Shown: positions 25,019 to 34,359 of the stretch, piece by piece
How the letters are laid out: each line of letters opens with the position of its first letter
Numbering within the stretch: position 1 is the stretch's first letter
Assembly (NCBI GenBank): GCA_019322375.1
Contig: JAHWIP010000003.1
Coordinates: 1 to 64,000 of the forward strand
DNA from: Candidatus Woesearchaeota archaeon
GTDB taxonomy: Archaea; Nanobdellota; Nanobdellia; Woesearchaeales; SM23-78
Length of the DNA: 64,000 nucleotides
Direction: 5' to 3'
Notes under the pieces: generated by a model
What the model was told of the DNA's origin: nothing
The model's input: only the letters and a program-made list of their open reading frames with translations
Databases searched by the model: none
Program-made: the position numbers and the translations under genes

Positions 25019-26179
25019 TTAAATTATGTGCTCTATTTCATGCACCTGCATTAGCTTGCTCTTAGTATAATTCTTTTCCAGTGCTTTCATCCTTTCGTAT
25101 AGTGTTGTTAAGCAGATAAATTTCTGGTCTTCTTCTTTTTTCAAATGGTACTGCGGGGTGAATGGAAACTCTTCTAGAACTCTGAGATTGTTTTCAAGCC
25201 CATAGTAAAAAATAACCAGCTCTCCAATATTCCCTTCTAATGATGTCCATTTTTTTAAAGAAAATTCTAAGGTTGGCTTATAATCTTCAAGAAGCCGGAT
25301 ATAATTCTCTGGCCTGGCAATAACAGGCAGTTCTGTGCTTCCTTTTGGTTTTTGTTTCTGTGGAATTTTAAACAAGCGGTGGATTGTTTTTCCAGCCTGT
25401 CTTCTTGACTGGGGAATGCTTATTACTCTGTAAAGCAGTTTTGAGAATTGTTCCCAGTATAATTGTTTTTCTTTTGGCATTTTTTTCTTTGTTATGCCTG
25501 TTCTTTTGGCCATCTCTTTTTTTACAGGCTCTATTGTTTCCTCTGTTACTTCATCATAAAATCGGCTTGCTAGGTACCATAATTTTGCGCTTCCAGGTTT
25601 TTCTATATCAAAATCTTTTGCTATGTTTGCAGGTATAACCAGTTCTTCAAGTTTCATTTCTTTCATTTCTTTTGGAGAAATAATTTTTTCTATTTCATTT
25701 GTCACTCTTAGATCTGTTGCATTTGAAACATATCCCAGCATATTGGTCATTAGGCATTTCCATTCAAGAAAAGGCGCTTTTTCTAATGTTTTTTTGCCTC
25801 TTCTTGTAACTTCTATTTCATAGGTTCTCATGACGTTCATTTCAACTCCTTGCTTCCAAAGGTCGGTCATGTGTTTTACAAATATGGACATTTCATCAAA
25901 TACATCCTGATATTTTGGGTTTATTACCTGCACATCTGTTACTAATCCAAAACTGATTCCATCCAGGCTAAAGTCTTTTGGTCTTATTGGTGATTCTTTT
26001 GGAAGGTGTTTATCATCATACCCTGTTTTTGCTTTTAGCTGTGCTGTGCCTAAATCTATTATTCCTTCTTTTATATCAGAAAGAACATCTCTGTCTGCCC
26101 TTACCCTTTCTTTGGTTGCTTTTTCCCCCATTTCCTCATAAGCTTGGGGTTTTACCAGAATTGCATGTTCTAAATTCAT
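25019..26179 (-). CDS. Conserved-looking hypothetical protein, 386 residues
   Basis: I do not recognise this protein. It is soluble and mixed alpha/beta. Its N-terminal half contains FGLVTDVQVINPKYQDVFDEM and YEIEVTRRGKKTLEKAPFLEW. The C-terminal half is helical with a basic linker (PQSRRQAGKTIHRLFKIPQKQKPKG). No catalytic motif, signal or membrane segment is visible. Codon use matches the core genes around it, so it is probably a resident gene of this lineage. Confidence 0.62.
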   Translation of the reverse strand: MNLEHAILVKPQAYEEMGEKATKERVRADRDVLSDIKEGIIDLGTAQLKAKTGYDDKHLPKESPIRPKDFSLDGISFGLVTDVQVINPKYQDVFDEMSIFVKHMTDLWKQGVEMNVMRTYEIEVTRRGKKTLEKAPFLEWKCLMTNMLGYVSNATDLRVTNEIEKIISPKEMKEMKLEELVIPANIAKDFDIEKPGSAKLWYLASRFYDEVTEETIEPVKKEMAKRTGITKKKMPKEKQLYWEQFSKLLYRVISIPQSRRQAGKTIHRLFKIPQKQKPKGSTELPVIARPENYIRLLEDYKPTLEFSLKKWTSLEGNIGELVIFYYGLENNLRVLEEFPFTPQYHLKKEEDQKFICLTTLYERMKALEKNYTKSKLMQVHEIEHII

Positions 26180-26329
26180 TTTAACTACCTCTTCTTTGGT
26201 TAGGTCTAACCTTTTATCATATCCTCCTAATCATTTCTCAAAGTCTTTTAGGTAATACTGTAATTTTTATTAAACTATCTAATCTATTTAAATTTTTGAG
26301 GTGATAAACTTCACCACACTATTCAAAAG

Positions 26330-26338
26330 CTTTTTAAA
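26330..26338 (+). promoter_or_regulatory. TATA box of the glycosylation operon
   Basis: CTTTTTAAA lies 23-31 bp before the ATG at 26361. The regulator and the glycosyltransferases that follow are joined by ATGA overlaps and probably share this promoter. Confidence 0.5.
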
Positions 26339-26360
26339 CCAAGTCCTCTTTCTGAGCAGT

Positions 26361-27080
26361 ATGAACCAGCACTTCCTGGAACAAGCAGGATTAACATCAA
26401 CAGAAGCAAAAATATACCTGTGCCTGCTGGAAAAAGGCTCAATAAGAGCAGGAGAGATATCAACACACACAGGCATACACAGGAGAAGCGTGTATGACTC
26501 TGTTGAACGCCTGATACAAAAAGGCCTGGCATCGTATATAAAAACTAACAACAGAAGGTATTACAAGGCAGCTGACCCTGAGAAGCTGCTGGAACTGCTC
26601 AAAGAAAAACAAGACAACATAAAGCAGATAATGCCAGAGCTAGAACTCCTGAGAAAATATTCAGAAGAAAAAAAAGAAACTGTTTTTTTCAGGGGCAAAC
26701 AAGCCATAAAAACAGTTTTTGACGACCAGATAAAAGCAGGCAAGGAAATACTGGTGTTTGGAGACGCAGTTAATGTAAACGAGATAATAAAATACTATTT
26801 CCTGCACTTTGACAAGCAAAGAATAGACAAGAAGATAAGAGTAAAAATGCTTTTTGATGAGAGCGCAAGAAAAGAAAAATACCTGAAAAAAATCCCCTTG
26901 GCAGAGATAAGATTCATAAAAAAAGGAAGCAAAGCATCCACATCAACAAACATATACGGCGATAAAGTGTCCATAATCATGTGGGAAAAGAATCCCAAAG
27001 CTATATTAATAAAAGAAGCCTCCCTGGCCCAGAGCTTTAAAAGCTATTTTGAATTCATGTGGGGGTTTGCAAGGAAATGA
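26361..27080 (+). CDS. TrmB-family transcriptional regulator
   Basis: From the ATG at 26361 it has 239 residues. The N-terminal winged helix is typical of TrmB: FLEQAGLTSTEAKIYLCLLEKG, HRRSVYDSVERLIQKGLA, RRYYKAADPEKLLELL, then a coiled coil and an effector domain (RGKQAIKTVFDDQIKAGKEILVFG). TrmB regulators respond to sugars and control sugar uptake or surface-sugar genes. Its stop overlaps the next start (ATGA), so it probably controls the glycosylation operon that follows. Confidence 0.88.
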   Translation: MNQHFLEQAGLTSTEAKIYLCLLEKGSIRAGEISTHTGIHRRSVYDSVERLIQKGLASYIKTNNRRYYKAADPEKLLELLKEKQDNIKQIMPELELLRKYSEEKKETVFFRGKQAIKTVFDDQIKAGKEILVFGDAVNVNEIIKYYFLHFDKQRIDKKIRVKMLFDESARKEKYLKKIPLAEIRFIKKGSKASTSTNIYGDKVSIIMWEKNPKAILIKEASLAQSFKSYFEFMWGFARK

Positions 27081-28579
27081 AAAAACCCAAAAACGGAAAA
27101 AAGAAATTTTCAAGAGAATACTTCTTTGTAATCCTGCTCTTCCTGATAATCCTGGGTGCAAGGCTCTTTATTACTTTAAATGAGCCAGGCTTTGAATATG
27201 ATGCTTATGATGCTCTTAGGCAGGCAGAGCATATAAAACAAACAGGGCTTCCATTATTCCAGGACTCTCTTAGTTACTCTGGCAGAATCCTGGTCTTTCC
27301 TCCGTTTTTCTATTACTTGCTGGCTGGTTTTAGCTTTATCCTTCCTTTGACCCTTGTTGCCAAGCTAATACCCAGCATTGCATTCTCTGCTTTGGTCATA
27401 GTGATATATCTCATAGCAAAGCATATTACCAAGAACAGAACAGCTGCTTTTATTGCAGCATTGTTTTCAGGCTTTGTGCCTGTACTGTACACCACTCTTA
27501 ACCAGGTGTCTGTTTATTCATTAAGCCTTTTGCTCATCTTTCTTCTTAGCTATGCATTTCTACGCATAGAGGAAAAAGGCTTTGTAATTCTGAGCATAGT
27601 TTTAACAGCAGTACTATTACTAACCCACACCTCTATTTTTGTTCTGCTCATAAGCTTTCTGGTATATTTCCTTATCTTAAGGCTTGAAAAGCAAAAACTT
27701 AGCATAAAAGAAGTTGAGACAACCCTGTTCCTGTTTTTTCTAGCCCTTTGGTTAAATATTTTATTATATAAAAAAGCCTTTTTTTTACATGGGATAAGCT
27801 TTATACGGCAGAACATTCCTGCGCCCTTGTTATCTGCTTATTTTATGGATATAAGCTTTTTAGGGGTGATATATGCTGTTGGACTAATCCCTCTTCTGCT
27901 TGGAGTGTATGCTGTTTATCATGTTCTCTTTAAAACCAGGAGCAGAGCAGCAACCCTGTTCATCAGTTTTGCTCTTGTCTCTTTCATTATGCTCTGGCTT
28001 AAACTAATACCTTTTAGAGCAGGCTTATTGTTCCTAAGCCTAAACCTCATAATCCTTTCTGCTTATTCAATAAAGATAATTCTGGTCAGCATAAGCAAAA
28101 CAAGAATGCCCCGCTTGTCAATAATAGCAATAACCTTTATTATAATCCTTTTTGTGCTAACAACTGCAACTCCTTTTGTTTCCACCCTGACCATCCACAG
28201 ACCCCCTGCCGAGGATATTAAGGCTTTGGAATGGATTAAGGAGAACACACATGAAGATGATATTGTTCTTGGCAGAGTTGAAGAAGGCTTTTTAATTAAT
28301 TATATAGCAGAAAGAAAGAATGTTGCTGATTCCAACTTCTTATTTATCAAGAATATTAATCAAAGATACGAGGATGTTAATCATTTGTTTACTCTGAGAC
28401 TAAAATCAGAAGCTGTCAGGCTTATTAACAAGTATGACATTGATTACATCTTTTTATCAACTCGGAGCATGGATGAATACAGCATGGCTGAGCTCTTTTA
28501 TGCAGAGGAGGACTGCCTTGAACTGGTTTATGACAAGGATGCCCTTATATACGAGTTCCTGAGGTGCAATATAGAATGA
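27077..28579 (+). CDS. Multi-span glycosyltransferase/oligosaccharyltransferase-like protein (GT-C fold)
   Basis: The ~500-residue protein has about ten membrane segments and a first luminal loop with EPGFEYDAYDALRQAEHI, which resembles the DxD-type loop of GT-C enzymes such as STT3/AglB and protein mannosyltransferases. The soluble C-terminus (ALEWIKENTHEDDIVLGRVEEG) recalls AglB-related proteins. It probably transfers a lipid-linked sugar outside the membrane. The start overlaps the regulator stop by 4 bp. Confidence 0.78.
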   Translation: MKKPKNGKKKFSREYFFVILLFLIILGARLFITLNEPGFEYDAYDALRQAEHIKQTGLPLFQDSLSYSGRILVFPPFFYYLLAGFSFILPLTLVAKLIPSIAFSALVIVIYLIAKHITKNRTAAFIAALFSGFVPVLYTTLNQVSVYSLSLLLIFLLSYAFLRIEEKGFVILSIVLTAVLLLTHTSIFVLLISFLVYFLILRLEKQKLSIKEVETTLFLFFLALWLNILLYKKAFFLHGISFIRQNIPAPLLSAYFMDISFLGVIYAVGLIPLLLGVYAVYHVLFKTRSRAATLFISFALVSFIMLWLKLIPFRAGLLFLSLNLIILSAYSIKIILVSISKTRMPRLSIIAITFIIILFVLTTATPFVSTLTIHRPPAEDIKALEWIKENTHEDDIVLGRVEEGFLINYIAERKNVADSNFLFIKNINQRYEDVNHLFTLRLKSEAVRLINKYDIDYIFLSTRSMDEYSMAELFYAEEDCLELVYDKDALIYEFLRCNIE

Positions 28580-30045
28580 AAAAATCAGCTGATAATAAAA
28601 CCATTCAGACTGAAAGAACAATAAAGAACAAGCACAGGATATTAATCTTTGCATTAGTATTGCTGGTCATTGTATTGTCACTGGTAATCATTATACGTCT
28701 TAAACAGCACCAGCCAATTTTCCCGGCAGGCGAGTCTTATTATAATCTTAGGATGGCGCAAGCCTTGAAATCTGATTTCTTGTTAACCAAGGACCCTGTC
28801 CAGGGAACCCTTTATGAACCCAACCCTTACCACTACTTGCTGGCCCTGCTGTTATTTTTATTCCCTGTTGAAATAGTATCCTTGTTCCTCCCATTAATCC
28901 TAGGAGTGGTTTGCGCAGCCCTTTTCTATAAATTACTCTTATTAATCAGGGTTAAGCAGAAGATGGCAGCTTTTTCCCTTATAATATTGTCAGTTACTCC
29001 TGCTTTTATCAGTTTGTTCACCGGGGTATACATGCCTGGCTTTGTAATCTTTGTGAGCCTGCTCATTCTTGTGCTTTCTCTTAATAAGAGGCATGCTTAT
29101 CAGGCTCTGTGTGTTTTGTTATTCATACTCCTGGCTTTAACCAGCCTGACAGGTTTTGTTATAACCTTGCTAATACTATTATTTCTTTGCCTGGTTCTTA
29201 AGAGGAAAGTCAAAGTCTTTTATGTTCCTTTAATAATTTCAGGCCTGCTGATTGCTCTCTTAACCATTTTCTCAAATCATACTAATTATACTCCCAGGAT
29301 GCTTGGGTTTCATGGGTTTGCTTTTAAGAGCATATTATCGGTTCTGCAGGCAACTCTTGGGTTTGACTTGTTTCTTATTCTTTTGTTCTGCTCTGGCTTT
29401 GTCATTGTATGGATTAAGGCAAAGGAAAAAAAACTGTTTCACCTGCCAGTCCTGCTTTTTGTAATTCTCTCTTTTTTTAACATCATTGCAAGGGCTTATG
29501 CTAGTGTTATAATAACTGTTTACTGTGTTAGTGCAATAACTTATTTTTATAACAGGAAATGGGACTTAAAGGTTATCAGAACAGGCACTTTGCTCTTGGT
29601 ATTCTGCAGCCTGGTATTCTCAGTTCTGAACCAGGTCAACATACTCTCAGCTGCTCAGCCAGATATAGAAATGGAAAAGGCTCTTTTATTTCTCAGAGAT
29701 TTGGATGAGGGCAGGGTTTTAACTGTTGAAGAAAACGGCTTTTTAGTTGAGTTTTACTCTGGGAAAAAAGTACTGCTTGACTCAAATTCATTCATGTATT
29801 CAGATTATCCTGTGTTAAAAAAAGATTCAGATGATTTATTCAGTGCTACAAGGCTTAAGGAAGCAGAGCCTTTGCTTGAAAAGCATGATTTGCATTATAT
29901 ATTGATAACCCCTGCTATGAAGGAAGAGTTATGGGAGGGCCGTGAGCAGGAACTCTGGTTCCTGGTCATGCACAGCGAGAGCTTTACCAAGAAGTATGAT
30001 AAGCAGGATGTGGAGATATGGGAATACACATCAACACCTGTTTAG
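28576..30045 (+). CDS. Second GT-C-like membrane glycosyltransferase, paralogue of its upstream neighbour
   Basis: From the ATG at 28576 (ATGA overlap with the previous stop) it has ~489 residues. It has a basic tail, ~10 membrane segments, a first loop with FPAGESYYNLRMAQALKSD in the place of the YDAYDALRQAEHI loop next door, and the same C-terminal unit (EENGFLVEFYSGKKVLLDSNSF; compare EEGFLINYIAERKNVADSNF). The two look like an old tandem duplication. The first loop has lost the aspartate pair, so activity or substrate may differ. Confidence 0.75.
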   Translation: MKKSADNKTIQTERTIKNKHRILIFALVLLVIVLSLVIIIRLKQHQPIFPAGESYYNLRMAQALKSDFLLTKDPVQGTLYEPNPYHYLLALLLFLFPVEIVSLFLPLILGVVCAALFYKLLLLIRVKQKMAAFSLIILSVTPAFISLFTGVYMPGFVIFVSLLILVLSLNKRHAYQALCVLLFILLALTSLTGFVITLLILLFLCLVLKRKVKVFYVPLIISGLLIALLTIFSNHTNYTPRMLGFHGFAFKSILSVLQATLGFDLFLILLFCSGFVIVWIKAKEKKLFHLPVLLFVILSFFNIIARAYASVIITVYCVSAITYFYNRKWDLKVIRTGTLLLVFCSLVFSVLNQVNILSAAQPDIEMEKALLFLRDLDEGRVLTVEENGFLVEFYSGKKVLLDSNSFMYSDYPVLKKDSDDLFSATRLKEAEPLLEKHDLHYILITPAMKEELWEGREQELWFLVMHSESFTKKYDKQDVEIWEYTSTPV

Positions 30046-30058
30046 AGGAGGATTGTTA

Positions 30059-31321
30059 ATGCTGGAATTCGGAGAGGTCCTGATATCTGTAATTGCTTTT
30101 GTTAGTTTGTACACTGCTATTTTCTTTATAATTACTCTTCTTGAGCATAAAAACAACATCACCAGGCCAGAGCATCGCTTAAAAAATCCTTTTGTGTGCA
30201 TAATTGTTCCTTGCTATAATGAAGAAGCAACTCTTGCAAAAACTCTTGACTCGCTTTTAAAACTTGATTATCCAAGAAATAAATTGGATATACTTGTTGT
30301 TGATGACGGCTCAACAGATAATACTTACAAAGTTGCAAAGAAGTATGTTTCAAAAGGCATAAGAGTATTTAGAAAAAAAAATGAAGGAAAATACACTGCT
30401 CTTAACCTTGGGCTTTCAAAAACCAAAGCAGAGTTTGTAGGGGCGCTTGATGCTGATTCATTTGTCCATCCCAAAGCGCTTAAAAGAATAATTGCTTATT
30501 TTGATAATCCAAAAGTAATGGCAGTAACCCCGTCTTTAAGAGTTTACAAGCCCAAAAAATTAATTCAAAAAATCCAGATGATTGAATATGCTTTTGGCAT
30601 CTTTTTTAGAAAGATGTATTCGTTAATCGGGAGTGTGCATGTAACTCCAGGTCCTCTTTCAATTTACAGGAAAAGCTTTTTTGACAAGCACGGCATTTAC
30701 AAAAAAGCTCACTTAACAGAAGATATTGAAATGGCTCTTAGAATTCAGTCTCATAATTACCTTATTGAGAATGCAGTCAATGCATATGTTTTTACTGTCA
30801 GCCCCCAGAACTTCAGGGACCTTTATAACCAGCGAAAAAGGTGGTACAATGGTTTTTTAAAAAACATAATAGATTATAAGCACATGATGTTCTCAAAAAG
30901 GCATGGCAATCTGGGGATGTACACCCTTCCTCTTGCATTTATCTCGATAGGGCTTCTAATAGTTACCTTAAGTTATGTGGTTTACAAATTTGTAAAAGGA
31001 ACATGGGATAATTATCTGTATGCAAGAGCAGTTGACTTTGACATTTTCAGATTTAATTTTGACTTTGACCTGTTCTTGGTAAACGTGAACACAGCCATTA
31101 TACTGGGATTAATAACAATATTAATAGGAGTGGTGCTCTTTATCCTCTCTGTCAAGTATTCAGAAGAAAAAAAGAAAATAGTTTTTTCATACATAATATA
31201 CACTCTTACGTATGCCTTTTTTTTTGGTTTTTGGTGGCTTGCTGTGATTTTTAATAATATAATCGGAAGAAAGGTTGTTTGGAAACCCAAAAAAGCAATT
31301 GATAAGAAATCAATTACCTGA
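30059..31321 (+). CDS. Family 2 processive glycosyltransferase
   Basis: From the ATG at 30059 (after GAGGAGGAT) it has 420 residues. One N-terminal helix is followed by a GT-A catalytic domain: VPCYNEEATLAKTLDSLL, VVDDGSTDNT, GALDADSF (the DxD), EDIEMALRI and QRKRWYNG (the QxxRW motif of processive enzymes). Three C-terminal membrane helices complete the fold. It makes a polysaccharide or a lipid-linked sugar on the cytoplasmic face, supplying the two GT-C proteins upstream. Confidence 0.92.
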   Translation: MLEFGEVLISVIAFVSLYTAIFFIITLLEHKNNITRPEHRLKNPFVCIIVPCYNEEATLAKTLDSLLKLDYPRNKLDILVVDDGSTDNTYKVAKKYVSKGIRVFRKKNEGKYTALNLGLSKTKAEFVGALDADSFVHPKALKRIIAYFDNPKVMAVTPSLRVYKPKKLIQKIQMIEYAFGIFFRKMYSLIGSVHVTPGPLSIYRKSFFDKHGIYKKAHLTEDIEMALRIQSHNYLIENAVNAYVFTVSPQNFRDLYNQRKRWYNGFLKNIIDYKHMMFSKRHGNLGMYTLPLAFISIGLLIVTLSYVVYKFVKGTWDNYLYARAVDFDIFRFNFDFDLFLVNVNTAIILGLITILIGVVLFILSVKYSEEKKKIVFSYIIYTLTYAFFFGFWWLAVIFNNIIGRKVVWKPKKAIDKKSIT

Positions 31322-31399
31322 CCTTACCTGATATTGCCTGACAGTTGGTGGCTGTTCAATAGAAAATATTTATAAAAAGAACCGGTTTTGTGTGTTAAG

Positions 31400-32110
31400 A
31401 TGGCAAAGAAAAAACATCCCAGAAATATTGATTTACAAAAATATGTTCTGGTATTAGCACTTACAATAATTATCTTTGGCTCAGGAGTGGCGCTTGGTAA
31501 CTGGGTTGCTTCAAAAAAATTCACAAGCGTGGAAAACCTGGGCCAGGAACTGAGAACAGACATTATTGCCCTTGAGCTCCAGCAGGACCTTATAGAAGCT
31601 GACCCTTGCAGGGAAACAGGCCTGGGCCCTCTTTCACAGCAACTTTACACCCTGGGCACAAGGCTGGATTTTATGGAGAGCCGGCTTGGGACTAATAACG
31701 AGGAGGTTATACGCTTAAAACAGTATTATTCATTAATTGAGATAAGGCACTGGCTTTTTATGAGAGAGATTAACCAGGGATGCAACCAGAGCAATGTGTT
31801 AATACTCTATTTTTATTCCAACCTGAACGACTGTTCTAAGTGCGAGGAGCAAGGATATGTTTTGTCTTATCTTCACAAAAAGCATCCTGATGTTATGATT
31901 TACTCTTTTGACAAGAACATGAATAATCCTGCTCTTGACACTATCAAAGAAGAATTTAATATCCATCAAGCCCCTACTATTGTGATTAACACTGATGCTT
32001 ATCCTGGCTATCAGAGCAGGAACTTTATAGAAAGAATGATAAGCTATTACCAGGGAGAAGAAGAACGAGAAGAAGAAGCTGTTGAACAGCAGGAGCAGCA
32101 AGAACAATAG
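31400..32110 (+). CDS. Membrane-anchored thioredoxin-fold protein
   Basis: From the ATG at 31400 it has ~236 residues: a basic start, one helix (YVLVLALTIIIFGSGVALG), a helical stalk, then a thioredoxin-like domain with LYFYSNLNDCSKCEEQG (CxxC), EFNIHQAPTIVINTD (cis-Pro) and a Glu/Gln-rich tail. It faces outward and may catalyse disulfide formation, which suits the many cysteine-rich surface proteins in this window. Confidence 0.8.
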   Translation: MAKKKHPRNIDLQKYVLVLALTIIIFGSGVALGNWVASKKFTSVENLGQELRTDIIALELQQDLIEADPCRETGLGPLSQQLYTLGTRLDFMESRLGTNNEEVIRLKQYYSLIEIRHWLFMREINQGCNQSNVLILYFYSNLNDCSKCEEQGYVLSYLHKKHPDVMIYSFDKNMNNPALDTIKEEFNIHQAPTIVINTDAYPGYQSRNFIERMISYYQGEEEREEEAVEQQEQQEQ

Positions 32111-32120
32111 AAACTTTTAT

Positions 32121-32606
32121 TCATTTTATGTTTATCAAGTCACCAATGGTTATATCCCCTGACAAACCCTTTTTCTTACTGCTGATTCCTGGATCATCAA
32201 GCTCAACTTCTTCTATCACTTTTATTCTTAAGAATTTCTCAAGCTTTCTGGCTAAAGGAATGCCTGGCTTTATTCTCCCAGACTCAAGCTTGTGAATAAC
32301 ACTCTCTTTTTCAGCAATCTTTTTAGCAAGCTCTTTTTGCTTTAACCCTAGTTTTTCCCTTTTTTTCTTAATTAATCCTGGGTAAGTAGAAGTGATAATC
32401 TGCACTGTTTCAGATTCTTTCTTAGGCTTGATATCCATGTGCTCAAACATGCCTTGTTTTTTCTTCTTGCTTTTCTTAACAGGCTCTTCCCTCTTAAGCC
32501 TGGCAATAATCCTGCCATAAGAAGAACATTTCTCGCAAACATTTAATCTGGAACCTTCTAATTCAATCCTATAAACACTTTCAGGAGAAGAACACATGTC
32601 GCACAT
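32121..32606 (-). CDS. aMBF1-type multiprotein bridging factor
   Basis: The 161-residue protein starts with a zinc ribbon (C2, C5, C24, C27), then a Lys-rich linker and a cro/C1-type HTH (IKKKREKLGLKQKELAKKIAEKESVIHKLESG). This is the archaeal MBF1 layout. It associates with the ribosome or transcription machinery. Confidence 0.93.
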   Translation of the reverse strand: MCDMCSSPESVYRIELEGSRLNVCEKCSSYGRIIARLKREEPVKKSKKKKQGMFEHMDIKPKKESETVQIITSTYPGLIKKKREKLGLKQKELAKKIAEKESVIHKLESGRIKPGIPLARKLEKFLRIKVIEEVELDDPGISSKKKGLSGDITIGDLINIK

Positions 32607-32668
32607 GCTATCACCCCACTTACAGGTATCATGGCTTGAGCCATATATAAAATTATTGGTAGTTAGTT

Positions 32669-33070
32669 CTATATATATTCAAGTAATTTATTAATTTGGT
32701 GTTTATAAACATGGTTGTTCGGTAGCTTTCCAAACATTTCTTCTAAAGCATCTAACGAAACCCATTTTAATGCACTAATTTCATCTTTTTTTCTACTTTC
32801 TTTTCCTCTGCTTACTTTAGCATGATAATCAAATCTTTCAAGAATATCTCCTTTGGAGCCTGAATGAAAATAATGATCAAGTAATTTAACAATTTCAATT
32901 AAATATCCTGTTTCTTCCTTTATACCTCTTTTAATTCCTTCTTCTGGTGTTTCCGCAGGTTTAATTGTTTCTGATGGAATTTTCCATTTTTTAGAATCTA
33001 TTTCTTTAACTAATAGATATTCTCCTTTATTATTTTCAACAAAGGCACTGCTTATTATGACTTTATTCAT
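32669..33070 (-). CDS. Nudix hydrolase-like protein with a degenerate Nudix box
   Basis: The 133-residue Nudix-fold protein has the box region ETIKPAETPEEGIKRGIKEETGYL. Against GX5EX7REUXEEXGU, the first Gly is Glu and the Glu after Arg is Gly, while the EE pair and final G are kept. Metal binding may be weakened. It could be an active divergent enzyme or a binding protein. It is AT-rich, unlike its neighbours, so possibly acquired. Confidence 0.78.
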   Translation of the reverse strand: MNKVIISSAFVENNKGEYLLVKEIDSKKWKIPSETIKPAETPEEGIKRGIKEETGYLIEIVKLLDHYFHSGSKGDILERFDYHAKVSRGKESRKKDEISALKWVSLDALEEMFGKLPNNHVYKHQINKLLEYI

Positions 33071-33150
33071 AAAAACCTAAGAACAAGGCGCCATATTTAA
33101 ATTTTACTATTATGAAGTAATAAATTAATTTGTTATTGAATACAACGTAT

Positions 33151-34317
33151 TCATACTTTTTCAACCACCACAACCTCATACCTCTGCTTGCCAGCCCAGA
33201 GTTCATATTCTTTTATTAATTTGAAGGCCTTGGTTATCATTTGTTTGAGCAGGCTGGTGTTTTCTGTTAACAAAACCATTAATCCTTGCTTTTTCATCAC
33301 AAACTCTGCTTGGTAAAACAATTCTTTGTAAAGCTTGGTTATGAATGATTTAGATGTGTGCTTGCTTGGGCATGGTATTCTTGAGGCAATAATATCAACA
33401 CTTGCCTTGTCTAGCTTGGTGTCAAGCCATTCAACATCCATTTTAGAGAATCCAATGATTTTATCAACTCCTGCAAGCTTTGAGTTCTTTTTAGAAGCCT
33501 CAACATTTCTTAGCATTGAATCCAGGCCTAATATATTTAACTTTGTTTTTGTATCTGCTTTTGAATCAAGTTTTTTAAAAAAACCATCCCAGTTATTTTT
33601 TTTGTATGGCTTTAGTTTTTTAAAAGCAAAATCCTTTGAATAATAATTAACACTTAGCTTGGAGGCATAAAGAGCAGCTTCTATGCACACAAGCCCTGAC
33701 TTGCAAATAACATCAACCAACTTCTTTTTGCCATCAAACCCTGCAATCCTTGAAATGGCATAGCTAAGATTAGCATTAACAATTCCTGGTGCAGAAAAGA
33801 TTTTGTACTGGCGCTTGCTTAAATCCCTGCCAATCAGGTCAACTCCAAGATAAGCCTTGTTATTGTTTATAAAAACATAAAAAATAGTATCAGGCGATTC
33901 CATTTTAGCCTTAGGAGCAAAGCCAAGCTCTTTTTTCACTCTTAAAATGATTTTTTCTCCCAAGTCCTGCTCAACAGTGCTGCTCCCAAATCTGTGCCTG
34001 CCCATGCGCTTGCACTCAACCTTAAAAGTGGTGTTTTTATCAAACCACTCCTTAAACTTGATTTTATTTATTTCTTTCTCAAACTTTGATAATAAGTCTT
34101 TAGACTCTTTAAACTCAAAGTTTGCAAATAATAATAAAACTCTTTCAATGCTCTGGGCAAAGTAGCAGAACTTAAACAAATCCTGAAAGGATTTGCAATT
34201 AAAAATAACAGCGCAATCCTCTGCTTTTACTTCTTTACCTTTGACCTTTATAAGTTCATCTAGTTCTAAGAGAGCAATCCTTTCTAAGCCTTTGTCAGTG
34301 ATGGTGAAGGCTTGCAT
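33151..34317 (-). CDS. THUMP-domain RNA methyltransferase-like protein with altered motifs
   Basis: The 388-residue protein has an N-terminal THUMP-like half (VECKRMGRHRFGSSTVEQDLGEKI, YLGVDLIGRDLSKRQY) and a Rossmann-type methyltransferase half, as in Trm14/Trm11/RlmL. Motif I, usually DPFCGSG, reads DVICKSGLVCIEAAL. Motif IV, usually (N/D)PPY, reads IIASRIPCPSK. Substrate SAM and base binding may therefore differ, or the domain may only bind RNA. THUMP binds the tRNA acceptor or 3' end. Confidence 0.75.
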   Translation of the reverse strand: MQAFTITDKGLERIALLELDELIKVKGKEVKAEDCAVIFNCKSFQDLFKFCYFAQSIERVLLLFANFEFKESKDLLSKFEKEINKIKFKEWFDKNTTFKVECKRMGRHRFGSSTVEQDLGEKIILRVKKELGFAPKAKMESPDTIFYVFINNNKAYLGVDLIGRDLSKRQYKIFSAPGIVNANLSYAISRIAGFDGKKKLVDVICKSGLVCIEAALYASKLSVNYYSKDFAFKKLKPYKKNNWDGFFKKLDSKADTKTKLNILGLDSMLRNVEASKKNSKLAGVDKIIGFSKMDVEWLDTKLDKASVDIIASRIPCPSKHTSKSFITKLYKELFYQAEFVMKKQGLMVLLTENTSLLKQMITKAFKLIKEYELWAGKQRYEVVVVEKV

Positions 34318-34359
34318 GGTAAAAAAGAGAAAATCTGATGTTTATAAAAAGTTTGTTTA

